Assembly: GCF_026914265.1 (NCBI RefSeq)
Contig: NC_069135.1
Coordinates: forward strand, 16,608,406-16,672,405
Source of the DNA: Mya arenaria
Taxonomy: Eukaryota; Mollusca; Bivalvia; Myida; Myidae
Direction of reading: 5' to 3'
Length of the DNA: 64,000 nt
The translations under genes were made by a program, and so were the position numbers. The notes under the pieces were generated by a model. It was not told where the DNA came from. It searched no databases and was given only the letters and a program-made list of their open reading frames with translations. Shown here piece by piece: positions 31,010 through 43,500 of the stretch (position 1 is the stretch's first letter; every line of letters begins with the position of its first letter).

Positions 31010-34000
31010 ATGTACATCTATCGCTCACTGTAGTACCTGGACAGTGTGCCTCTATCGCTCACTGTATTCACTGAGCAGTGATGTTCTATCGTTTACTGTG
31101 GTAACTGAGCAATGATGTTATATCGCTCACTGTAGTAACTAAACGATGATGCTCTATCGCTCACTGTAGTAACTGAACTGTCTGATCTTTATCGCTCACT
31201 GTAGTAACTGAACAGTGTACCTCAATCGCTCACTGTAGTGTCTGAACAGTGTGCCTCTATCGCTCACTGTAGTAACTGAACATTGTGCCTCAATCGCTCA
31301 CTTCAGTAACTGTACACTGTTCCTCTATCGCGTAATGTAGTAACTGAACAGTGTGCCTCAATCGCTCACTGTACTCGTAGAAACTGAACAGTGTACCTCA
31401 TTCGTTCACTGTAGAAACTGAACCCTGTACCTCAATCGCTCACTGTAGTGTCTGAACAGTGTACCTCTATCGCTCACTGTAGTAACTGAACAGTGTGTCT
31501 ATATCGCTCACTGTAGTGTCTGAACAGTGTGCCTCTATCGCTCACTGTAGAAACTGAACAGTGTGTCTCTATCGCTCACTGTAGTGACTGAATAGTGTGT
31601 CTCTATCGCTCACTGTAGTGACTGAACAGTGTGCCTCTATCGCTCACTGCAGTAACTGAACAGTGTGCCTCTATCGCTCACTGTAGTAACTGAACAGTGT
31701 GCCTCTATCGCTCACTGTAGTAACTAAATAGTGGGTTCTATAGCTCATTGCAGTAACTGAACAGTGTGCCTCTATCGCTCACTGTAGTAACTGAACAGTG
31801 TGCCTCAATCGCTCACTGTAGTGACTGAATAGTGTGCCTCTATCGCTCACTGTAGTAACTAAATAGTGGGTTCTATCGCTCACTGCAGTAACTGAACAGT
31901 GTGCCTCTATCGCTCACTGTAGTAACTAAATAGTGGGTTCTATCGCTCACTGCAGTAACTGAACAGTGTGCCTCTATCGCTCACTGTAGTAACTGAACAG
32001 TGTGCCTCAATCGCTCACTGTAGTAACTGAACAGTGTGCCTCTATCGCTCACTGTAGTAACTAAATAGTGGGTTCTATCGCTCACTGCAGTAACTGAACA
32101 GTGTGCCTCTATCGCTCACTGTAGTAACTGAACAGTGTGTCTCTATCGCTCACTGTGGGGACTGAACAGTGTGCCTCTATCGCTCACTGTAGTAACTGAA
32201 CAGTGTGCCTCTATCGCTCACTGTAGTGACTGAATAGTGTGTCTCTATCGCTCACTGTGGTGACTGAACAGTGTGCCTCTATCGCTCACTGCAGTAACTG
32301 AACAGTGTGCCTCTATCGCTCACTGCAGTAACTGAACAGTGTGCCTCTATCGCTCACTGTAGTGACTGAACAGTGTGCCTCTATCGCTCATTGCAGTAAC
32401 TAAACAGTGTGCCTCAATTGCTCACTGCAGTAACTGAACAGTGTGCCTCTATCGCTCACTGTAGTAACTGAACAGTGTGCCTCAATCGCTCACTGTAGTG
32501 ACTGAATAGTGTGTCTCTATCGCTCACTGTAGTGACTGAACAATGTGCCTCTATCGCTCACTGTAGTAACTGAACAGTGTGCCTCTATCGCTCACTGTAG
32601 TGACTGAATAGTGTGTCTCTATCTCTCACTGTGGTGACTGAACAGTGTGCCTCTATCGCTCACTGCAGTAACTGAACAGTGTGCCTCTATCGCTCACTGT
32701 AGTGACTGAATAGTGTGCCTCTATCGCTCACTGTAGTAACTAAATAGTGGGTTCTATCGCTCATTGCAGTAACTAAACAGTGTGCCTCAATTGCTCACTG
32801 CAGTAACTGAACAGTGTGCCTCTATCGCTCACTGTAGTAACTGAACAGTGTACCTCTATCGCTCACTGTAGTAACTGAACAGTGTGCCTCTATCGCTCAC
32901 TGTAGTAACTGAACAGTGTGCCTCAATCGCTCACTGTAGTAACCGAACAGTGTGTCTCAATCGCTCACTGAAGAAATTGAACAGTGTGCCTCTATCGCTC
33001 ACTGCAGTAACTGAACAGTGTGCCTCTATCGCTCACTGTAGTAACTAGTAACAGACACTATGCCTCAATCGTTCACTGAAGAAATTGAACAGTGTGCCTG
33101 AATCGCTTACTGAAGAAATTGAACAGTGTACCTCTATCGATCACTGTTGTAACTGAACAGTGTACCTCAATCGCTCACTGTAGTAACTGACCAGTGTGCC
33201 TCTATCGCTCACTGTAGAAACTGAACAGTGTGCCTCTATCGCTCACTGTAGTATCTGAACAGTGTGCCTCTATCGCTCACTGTAGTAACTGAACAATGTG
33301 CCTCTATCGCTCACTATAGTAACTGACCAGTGTGCCTCTATCGCTCACTGTAGTAACTGAACACTGTACCTCTATCGCTCACTGTAGTAACTGAACAGTG
33401 TGCCTCTATCGCTCACTGTAGTAACTGAACAATGTGCCTCTATCGCTCACTGTAGTAACTGAACAGTGTGCCTCTATCGCTCACTGTAGTAACTGAACAG
33501 TGTGCCTCTATCGCTCACTGTAGTATCTGAACAGTGTGTCTCTATCGCTCACTGTAGTAACTGAACAGTGTGCCTCTATCGCTCACTGTAGTAACTGAAC
33601 AGTGTGCCTCTATCGCTCACTGTAGTAACTGAACAGTGTGCCTCTATCGCTCACTGTAGTGACTGAACAGTGTGCCTCTATCGCTCACTGTAGTAACTGA
33701 ACAGTGTGCCTCTATCGCTCACAGTAGTAACTGAACAGTGTACCTCTATCGCTCACTGTAGTATCTGGACAGTGTGTCTCAATCGCTCACTGTAGTAACT
33801 GGACAGTGTGCCTCAATCGCTCACTGTAGTAACTGAACAGTGTGCCTCTATCGCTCACTGTAGTAACTGAACAGTGTGCCTCTATCGCTCACTGTAGTAA
33901 CTGAACAATGTGCCTCTATCGCTCACTGTAGTAACTGAACAGTGTGCCTCTATCGCTCACTGTAGTAACTGAACAATGTGCCTCTATCGCTCACTGTAGT

Positions 34001-35325
34001 GACTGAACAATGTGCCTCTATCGCTCACTGTAGTGACTGAACAATGTGCCTCTATCGCTCACTGTAGTGTCTGAACAATGTGCCTCTATCGCTCACTGTA
34101 GTATCTGAACAGTGTACCTCTATCGCTCACTGTAGTGTCTGAACAATGTGCCTCTATCGCTCACTGTAGTGTCTGAACAATGTGCCTCTATCGCTCACTG
34201 TAGTGACTGAACAATGTGCCTCTATCGCTCACTGTAGTGTCTGAACAATGTGCCTCTATCGCTCACTGTAGTGTCTGAACAATGTGCCTCTATCGCTCAC
34301 TGTAGTGTCTGAACAATGTGCCTCTATCGCTCACTGTAGTGTCTGAACAATGTGCCTCTATCGCTCACTGTAGTAACTGAACAATGTGACTCTATCGCTC
34401 ACTGTAGTGACTGAACAATGTGCCTCTATCGCTCACTGTAGTGACTGAACAATGTGCCTCTATCGCTCACTGTAGTGTCTGAACAATGTGCCTCTATCGC
34501 TCACTGTAGTAACTGAACAATGTGCCTCTATCGCTCACTGTAGTGACTGAACAATGTGCCTCTATCGCTCACTGTAGTGTCTGAATAATGTGCCTCTATC
34601 GCTCACTGTAGTATCTGAACAATGTGCCTCCATCGCTCACTGTAGTATCTGAACAATGTGCCTCCATCGCTCACTGTAGTAACTGAACAATGTGCCTCCA
34701 TCGCTCACTGTGGTGACTGAACAATGTGCCTCTATCGCTCACTGTAGTGTCTGAACAATGTGCCTCTATCGCTCACTGTAGTAACTGAACAATGTGCCTC
34801 TATCGCTCACAGTAGTAACTGACCAGTGTGCCTCTATCGCTCACTGTAGTAACTGACCAGTGTGCCTCTATCGCTCACAGTAGTAACTGACCAGTGTGCC
34901 TCTATCGCTCACTGTAGTATCTGAACAGTGTGCCTCTATCGCTCACTGTAGTAACTGAACAATGTGCCTCTATCGCTCACTGTAGTAACTGAACAGTGTG
35001 CCTCTATCGCTCACTGTAGTAACTGAACAGTGTGCCTCAATCGCTCACAGTAGTAACTGACCAGTGTGCCTCTATCGCTCACTGTAGTATCTGACCAGTG
35101 TACCTCTATCGCTCACTGTAGTAACTGAACAGTGTGCCTCTATCGCTCACTGTAGTAACTGAACAGTGTGCCTCTATCGCTCACTGTAGTAACTGAACAG
35201 TGTACCTCTATCGCTCACTGTAGTAACTGAACAGTGTACCTCTATCGCTCACTGTAGTAACTGAAAAGTGTACCTCTATCGCTCACTGTACATAGTGTCT
35301 GAAAAATGTACCTTTATCGCTCACT
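31010..35325 (+). repeat. 34-bp satellite array, about 4.3 kb
   Basis: The unit is close to CCTCTATCGCTCACTGTAGT followed by AACTGAACAGTGTG, stepping by 34 bases, so roughly 125 copies. Each unit holds an inverted pair CACTGT...ACAGTG separated by nine bases, allowing a short hairpin. Variants cluster: units with AAATAGTGGGTTC lie at 31720-32760, and units with GAACAATGTG dominate 33900-34800, showing local homogenisation. No coding frame is maintained. Confidence 0.97.
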
Positions 35326-35329
35326 GTAA

Positions 35330-36090
35330 CGACTCCACCTTGCTGAGTTAACCGTGCCGACTCTTCCAGGCCGAGTCGCCTAGTCCAAGTCTAATGTGCC
35401 AAGATTTCCATGCTGAGTTTACCATGCCGACTCTAGTATGCCGATTCTACCGTGCCGAGTCCACCTTGCCGACTCTAGTATGCCGATTCTACCGTGCCGA
35501 GTCCACCGTGCCGACTCTACTTTGCCGATTCTACCGTGCCGAGTCCACCGTGCCGACTCTACTATGCCGATTCTACCGTGCCGAGTCCACCGTTCCGACT
35601 CTACTATGCCGATTCAAGCGTGCCGACTATACCATGCCGACTATACCATGCCGATTCTACCGTGCCGAGTCCACCGTGCCGACTCTACTATGCCGATTCT
35701 ACCGTGCCGACTTTACCATGCCGACTCTATTATGCCGATTCTACCGTGCCGAGTCCACCTTGCCGACTCTACTATGCCGATTCTACCGTGCCGAGTCCAC
35801 CGTGCAGACTCTACTATGCCGATTCTACCGTGCCGAGTCCACCGTGCCGACTCTTATATGCCGATTCTACCGTGCTGACTCTACTATGCCGATTCTACCT
35901 GGCCGACTCTACCATGCCGACTCTACTATGCCGATTCTACCGTGCCGAGTCCATCGTGCCAAGTCTACTATGCCGAGTCTACTATGGCGAGTTTATCGTG
36001 CCGAGTCTACCATGCCGAGTCCAACATGCCGAGTTAATAGTGTTGAGTTTATCGTGCCGAGTCTACAAATGTAGAGTCTACCGTGGCAGG
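35330..36090 (+). repeat. 14-bp array with 42-bp higher-order period
   Basis: The basic unit is TGCCGANTCTACCG, 14 bases (copies at 35523, 35537, 35551, 35565). Three variants alternate (GATTCTACCG, GAGTCCACCG, GACTCTACTA), giving a 42-base superunit. Because 42 is divisible by three, all three forward frames stay open over long distances. The array starts within a few bases of the end of the 34-bp satellite. Confidence 0.95.
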
Positions 36091-37154
36091 TATAAACACG
36101 TAGTTGGGTATAACTACTCTCCTTGCGCCGGCGCGCGATCTGATTGAACTGAAACCCTCATATAGTGAAATTCTTACCAAGATACTTAGCAACACGTCGG
36201 TTCATTTTTGCTCAGATTACAGAAATCCCAGATCTAGGAAGGTATGTGTGATTTTTAGTTCTGTGTAAGTCTACGAGGAAATTTTTGGCTAAAGCCGACT
36301 GCATTCCGACCCAATAGTGTGCTTTAACCCTCGGAAGTGGTTCATTTGTCAATTTGGATCATCAATCTGTATATGCTTCAAACAGATGTTTGTTTCGCGA
36401 TTCTGCACGTCGGCAATTTTTAAAAAAAAATTGTTCAGATAAAGCTGTGTCTGAATATCATTTCCACGCTTAAAACTGTCGACATTCTGTCTGGGTCATT
36501 GTGAACTTGAGTTAATCATAAAAAAAACAGTACATTACTTGTCTTTCCGGTGCATTAAGATCAAAAACGTATACCAAAAAGGAGGGAAACGGTCAGAAAA
36601 TCTTTGTGACAATCCTTAGTATTATTTAAAACAAAACAGGCTGTATAGTCCTACTCGAGACTCAGTATTTCAAGCTGCACAATCAAAATAGCTTCCGTAC
36701 AGCTAAGATGTGGAGGTTTCGCAACAGTTCTTCAAATATGTGTTCTGGCCATATTTTTCAGCAGTCCGTATCAAATGACCGAAAGTGAAAACTTTTAATT
36801 TTGTTGTAAAGTAAGTAGCTCACATTGAACTATTGGTGCAAAGTAGGTTAATAATTGGAGTTTTTGTCGGTCTTCAAAAGGGATAACAATGTCTTAAAGG
36901 AGCACAATATAGGCCGATGCTAAATTATTCGGGTTTAAATTTAAATGCTTTATTTTGTTTAAATTATTTGAGATTAATGATCAAACAGAAAATATGATTT
37001 GTGTGCAGATAAAATAATGGGTGTCTATATAAATGTTGTTTCTTTTTCAATTAATAGTTACATGGCCACATTGTGTCAAGTTAATAAAGCGCCAAGACGC
37101 CGTTTATATTTTTTATCTGTTCACAAATCATATAATGCTTTTTATGCCTATTTT
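36091..37154. other. Non-coding spacer between repeats
   Basis: Mixed-composition sequence without a recognised gene, tandem repeat or clear inverted repeat. Confidence 0.35.
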
Positions 37155-38073
37155 GACTAGACACCAGAGGATACAATAACAAGAAAAAGAGGTTTTTCAA
37201 AAACTTACATTAAATTGACATCGCTGTGTACAACGCTATAAATCTTACTTACTGATGATGTATCACATCGCTTACGACTCATGTGTCTTTCGCAGTTTTT
37301 GTGCATCCTCCCAATTCGAAATTTTGTGGGGTTGCCTACCACGTAACCCCCAGTAAGTTTAAAAAAGCGTCGGTATATTTATCTGTATTCATAAAGGTTA
37401 CACACCACCATTGTTATTCCCTATATAATTCAATGTAAAATTATAATTTTTAGACAACATTTAAAGGCATTTCGAGCGAATGCAGGCTATGATAACCACA
37501 TATATTCTTAAAGTACAAGCTTTAAATTACCTTTTAAGCCAATAAAAAGGGAGGTCAAGTTATTCCTAAGAAAAATCACTCCACTTGAAAAACAAACTAT
37601 GAAAATTGCACCGTCCGCCATGACAGTTCTTCCAAAATGACCTTTCAACTATAGGGCAGCGGTTTATGCTTTAATCTCTACTCTAAATGATAAATCAAGC
37701 AAGAATAGATACTTAAGGTATAAAAGTTTCAGAAATAATGATAGTTTTTATTTACAGTGAATTGAGCATGTGAAAACATGTCTATCAATCATAAGAACTT
37801 TTTTTTTCATTGAGAATTTTCCACACAACGGAAGTACATATGACGTAATGGTGACGTCATTCCTAAACTGGTTCGATTTTATCTGGGAAACCAGTATGCG
37901 CTATTTTTAAGCAGGGAAACTTCGATGAGACAGCAGCATCATTGTTGCGTTTTATTCTTTTTATCATGTATACTTATGTATTATCGGTCACCTACAACCT
38001 CGCAATGACAATTTTAGGCTAGTTTTGAGGAAATACTGTATATTCCGAATTTTGGACCATCTGGTGTCAAGTC
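37155..38073. mobile_element. Non-autonomous element with short terminal inverted repeats, about 0.9 kb
   Basis: The ends read GACTAGACACCAG (37155-37167) and CTGGTGTCAAGTC (38061-38073), inverted repeats matching at 12 of 13 bases. The left 130 bases recur in opposite orientation at 25990-26125, which shows that this is a dispersed family with a shared end. There is no open frame of note inside and no certain target duplication, so the superfamily is unknown. Confidence 0.65.
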
Positions 38074-38834
38074 CCTTTAAAGTCAAATTAGTGAAACACA
38101 ATAATGTATTAACATTTGGAGACAATGTGTTGTATCAACCCATCTTGATCATATTACCCCTAGATGTGTTTAAGCCAATTGGCGGACTGTTATAACTGGT
38201 TATTGATCATCGATAACCAGTGACAAGCCTAGCTTCCTCGATGGTTGTGATTTCTGCAAGTTTGTGCTCTCGCATCGGTGTGCTTGTTACAATGGACAGT
38301 AAACACATAACCTTATAGGATAAAACAAGGAAAGTCAGACACGACGGCCATGGGAATACAGCACGTGCTCATTAGTAGTTTTGCTTTTCTTGGAAGTCGA
38401 AATGTGTCCGTTAGGTTTTATATAAGAGAGATAGCGGTGTCAGTAGAACAAACACTTGCATTGAATCACAACCGGTATGGCCCTGGACAAGTAGAGTATA
38501 TCTCTTGTTCAATAGGAAGTAAGATAAAATCACGTCGAAAGTCAGACCAAAATGAACATGCTTTTCAAATACAATACAATCTCCTACAATCTCCTTCTAT
38601 ATAATGGAGTATAAGTAACGGATTTGCTAGTTTTTCACTTTATATTCAAGTTAATTCATATACATTTTGTATTGAAAAATACTTAGTAGTTAGGTGAATT
38701 GCCGTTTTTAGACACTTAAATAACTCGGGTAGAAGTATGTTAAGGTACATGCTGTCAGGTATGTCCACGGATGTGTTTTAACATTTAATAGAGGGAACAG
38801 AGAAGTTGACTTGCCGTTTGTCTTGAAAAAAATG
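38074..38834. other. Spacer with one small hairpin
   Basis: No convincing gene; a frame at 38350-38604 has no domain. A 9-bp stem ACTGGTTAT/ATAACCAGT lies near 38195-38222. Confidence 0.35.
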
Positions 38835-39132
38835 TTAAAGCTGCACTCTCACAAATTGACAGTTTTGACCTTTAAAAAAAGATATCTCAGAATCAGCTCA
38901 TTTTGGCATCAATGCATTCAATTAAGTCATATACGATAACTCCGTGACAATAAAACAGATCTCAATTGTTTGGTAAACTGCCAAAAGAAATCATTTTAGC
39001 CATAATACATCGATTGTCAAACGTAAATATGAAAACTGCGATCTGCTCTTTTGTCAGCTGAAATATGACTGGTTTCCAGACATTTACGCAAAAGGTTGCC
39101 AAAACAATCAATTCGTGAGAGAGCAGCTTTAA
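38835..39132. mobile_element. MITE of about 298 bp with TTAA ends
   Basis: Terminal inverted repeats read AGCTGCACTCTCACAAATTG on the left and, in reverse complement, AGCTGCTCTCTCACGAATTG on the right, continuing less exactly to GTTTTG. Both ends are bordered by TTAA (38835-38838, 39129-39132), the target duplication used by piggyBac-type elements. It has no coding capacity. Confidence 0.75.
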
Positions 39133-39599
39133 GGCCAAGTCATATCAAACTGAAATTGTTTAAACTTGTCTGTATAGAAGAATCACATGTATTGAACATA
39201 GGTTCATAGTTTATGCATGAATGCCATAAGCCTATGAGTATATATTATGTCAATACATATACATGTACAAAGATATTGACCTGTCAACAAATCGTTGGTC
39301 ACATATGCATTAGTACATGTTGTTTTATAAGTTGATAAGTTAATAACAGAGTCACACATTATACATGAATATCAAACGACATATACAATTGTTTTAATTA
39401 CAGGGAGGAGACCATGATGCAGTATTTAAAGGCTGCTCCTACCATATATCAAAACAATTTCGTGACTCGATACATTCCTAGCGCCCGAATACAGCATTGA
39501 GTAATGCCAATATCCGACCTGTTACAGTCACCAATGGACACAAGCGCACGATACCTTTTACTTTTAATGTAATTAAAACGGAGAAAACACCCGGTGTCC
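39133..39599. other. Spacer before the large satellite
   Basis: No gene, element or repeat recognised. Confidence 0.35.
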
Positions 39600-42500
39600 G
39601 GAGTAAGGAGAAATTCACAGCTTATGTGTGTATGTCTGGACATGGCGGGAAGTCCACAGTTATAAGTGTAGGCCTGGACATAAGGGGAAACCGACTGTAA
39701 TATGTGCAGGTCTGGACATAGCGCGAAACCCACAGTTATATGTGGCTTCCTGGACATACGGAAAACACACAGATATATGTGCTGGCTTGGGCGTAGCGGG
39801 AAACACAAAGATATATGTGTTGACCTGGACGTAACGGGAAACACGTACAAAGATATATGTGTTGGCCTGGGCATAGTGGAAAAACCCACAGTAATATGTG
39901 CTGGCCTGGGCATATTGGGGAATCAAATAGTTATATGTGCAGGCCTGGACATAGTGGGAAAACACACTTATATGTGTTGGCCTTTGCACAGCGGCAAACC
40001 TCACAGTTATGTGTGCTGGCATGGACATAGCGGGAACACAAACTTATATGTGCTGGCCTGTGCATAGTGGAAAATCTCACAGTTATATGTGCTGGCCTGG
40101 GCATAGCGGGGAATCAAATAGTTATATGTGCAGGCCTGGACATAGCGGGAAAACACACTTATAGGTGTTTGCCTGTGCATTGCGGCAAAACTCACAGTTA
40201 TATGTACAGGCATGGGCATAGCGGAAAACTCACAGTTATATGAACAGGCATGGGCATAGGAGAAAACTCACAGTTATATGAACAGGCATGGGCATAGGGG
40301 AAAACTAACAGTTATATGTGCAGGCATGGGCATAGGGGAAAACTCACAGTTATATGTACAGACATGGGCATAGGAGAAAACTCACAGTTATATGTACAGG
40401 CATGGGCATAGGGGAAAACTCACAGTTATATGTACAGACATGGGCATAGGGGAAAACTCACAGTTATATGTACAGGCATGGGCATAGGGGAAAACTCACA
40501 GTTATATGTACAGGCATGGGCATAGGGGAAAACTCACAGTTATATGTACAGGCATGGTGTACAGGCATGGGCATAGGGGAAAACTCACAGTTATATGTAC
40601 AGACATGGGCATAGGGGAAAACTCACAGTTATATGTACAGGCATGGGCATAGGGGAAAACTCACAGTTATATGTACAGACATGGGCATAGGGGAAAACTC
40701 ACAGTTATATGTACAGACATGGGCATAGGGGAAAACTCACAGTTATATGTACAGGCATGGGCATAGGGGAAAACTCACAGTTATATGAACAGGCATGGGC
40801 ATAGGGGAAAACTCACAGTTATATGTACAGGCATGGGCATAGGGGAAAACTCACAGTTATATGTACAGACATGGGCATAGGGGAAAACTCACAGTTATAT
40901 GTACAGGCATGGGCATAGGGGAAAACTCACAGTTATATGTACAGGCATGGGCATAGGGGAAAACTCACAGTTATATGTACAGGCATGGGCATAGGGGAAA
41001 ACTCACAGTTATATGTACAGGCATGGGCATAGGGGAAAACTCACAGTTATATGTACAGGCATGGGCATAGGGGAAAACTCACAGTTTTATGTACAGGCCT
41101 GGGCATAGGGGAAAACTCACAGTTATATGTACAGGCATGGACATAGGGGAAAACTAATAGTTATATGTGCAGGCATGTTCGTAGGGGAAACACACAGTTA
41201 TATGAACAAGCCAGGACAAAGGGGAAACAAACAGTTATATGTGTATGCCTGGACATAGGGGAAACACACAGTTAAATGTGCATGTCTGTGCATATGGGAA
41301 ATATCACAGTTATATGTGCAGGCCTAGGCATAGGGGAAAACTCACAGTTTATAAAGGTATTTGCAGGCCTTGGCATAGGGGAAAACTCACAGTTATATGT
41401 GCAGGCCTAGGCATAGGGGAAAACTCACAGTTTATAAAGGTATTTGCGGGCCTTGGCATATGGGAAATCTCACAGTTATATGTGCAGGCCTTGGCATAGG
41501 GGAAAACTCACAGTTATATGTGCATGCCTGCAAAGGGAGAAACCACAATTATATGTGCAGGCCTCGGCATAAGGGAAAACTCACAGTTATATGTGCAGGC
41601 CTGGGCATGGGGGAAAACTCACAGTTATAATTATGTGCATGCCCGGACATAGGGGAAACATACAGTTATATGGACATAACTGTGCACAGGGGAAAACTAC
41701 AGTTATATGTACAAGCCTGTGCTTAGAGGAAACATACAGTTAAATGTGCATGCCTATGCATAGGGGAACACACAGTTAGAATTTATGTACCGGCCTGGAC
41801 AAGGAGGTAACAAACAGTTATGTGTGCATGTCTGTGCATAGGGGAAACACACAGTTATATGTACAGGCCTGGACTAAGGGGAAGCAACCAGTTATATGTG
41901 CATGCCTGTGCATAGGGAAAACACACAGTTATATGTACAGGCCTGGACTAAGGGGAAACAACCAGTTATATGTGCATGCATGTGCATAGGGAAAACACAC
42001 AGTTATATGTACAGGCCTGGACTAAGGGGAAACAACCAGTTATATGTGCATGCCTGTGCATAGGGAAAACACACAGTTATATGTAAAGGCCTGGACTAAG
42101 GGGTAACAACCAGTTATATGTGCATGCATGTGCATAGGGGAAACACACAGTTATATGTACAGGCCTGGGCAAAGGGGAAACACACAGGTATATGTGCATG
42201 CCTGGACAAAGGGGAAACACACAGTTATATGTACAGGCCTGGACATAGGGGAGACCCACAGTTATATGTACAGGCCTGGACATAGGGGGGAACATACAGT
42301 TATATGTTTATGCCTGGATATAGGGAAACCCACAGTTATATGTACAGGCCTCGATATAGGGGAAACCCACAGTTATATGTACAGGCCTGGACATAGGGGG
42401 GAACATACAGTTATATGTACAGGCCTGGACATAGGGGGGAACATACAGTTATATGTACAGGCCTGGATATAGGGGAACACACAGTTATATGTACAGGCCT

Positions 42501-43500
42501 GGATATAGGGGAACACACAGTTATATGTACAGGCCTGGACATAGGGGGGAACATACAGTTATATGTGCATGCCTGTGCAAAGGGGGAACATACAGTTATA
42601 TGTGCATGCCTGGACATAGGGGAAACATACAGTTATATGTGCATGCCTGGACATAGGGGGAACATACAGTTATATGTGCTTGCCTGGACATAGGGGAAAC
42701 ATACAGTTATATGTACAGGCCTGGATATAGGGGAACACACAGTTATATGTGCATGCCTGGACATAGGGGGGAACATACAGTTATATGTACAGGCCTGGAT
42801 ATAGGGGAACACACAGTTATATGTACAGGCCTGGATATAGGGGAACACACAGTTATATGTACAGGCCTGGATATAGGGGGAACATACAGTTATATGTACA
42901 GGCCTGGATATAGCGGAAAACCACAGTTATACTGTACATGCATGGACATAGGGGAATCCCACAGTTATATGTACAGACTTGGATATCAGGGAAGTACACA
43001 GTTATATGTGCATGCCTGTGCATTGGGGAAACATACAGTTATATAAACAGACCTGGTTTATGTGATCAGGCTGGCACAAAGGGGGAACACAGTTAAATGG
43101 GCTTGCCTGGGCCTGTGGGTGCAGTTATATGTGCAATCGTTGGCCCATCGGGGAAAACACAGTTGTATGTCCAGGCCTGGGCAAAGGGGAACACTCACAG
43201 TTATATGTGCAGGCCTGGGCAAAGGGGAAAACTCACAGTTATATGTGCAGGCCTGGGCGTATGGAAAAACTTACAGGTATATGTGCAGGCCTGAGCATAT
43301 GGTAAAACTCACAGTTATATGTGCAGGCCTGGGCATAGGGGAAAACTCACAGTTATATGTGCAGGCCTGAGCATATGGTAAAACTCACAGTTATATGTGC
43401 AGGCCTGGGCATAGGGGAAAACTCACAGTTATATGTGCAGGCCTGGGCATAGGGAAAACCTACAGTTTAGAAAGGTATGTGCAGGCCTTGTTATGGTAGA
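39600..43500 (+). repeat. 38-bp satellite array
   Basis: The most regular part (40230-41150) has a 38-base unit, CATAGGGGAAAACTCACAGT followed by TATATGTACAGGCATGGG. Before and after it the unit varies in length and in words such as CAGGCCTGGACATAGGGG, and sub-blocks with different consensus follow one another. Roughly 100 units. Several forward and reverse frames stay open by chance; they only translate the repeat. Confidence 0.95.

Noticed and set aside
35394..36147. Long overlapping open frames of 146-226 codons in all three forward frames
   Set aside because: They translate the 14/42-bp tandem repeat; the period is a multiple of three, so no stop arises. There is no domain and no independent support.
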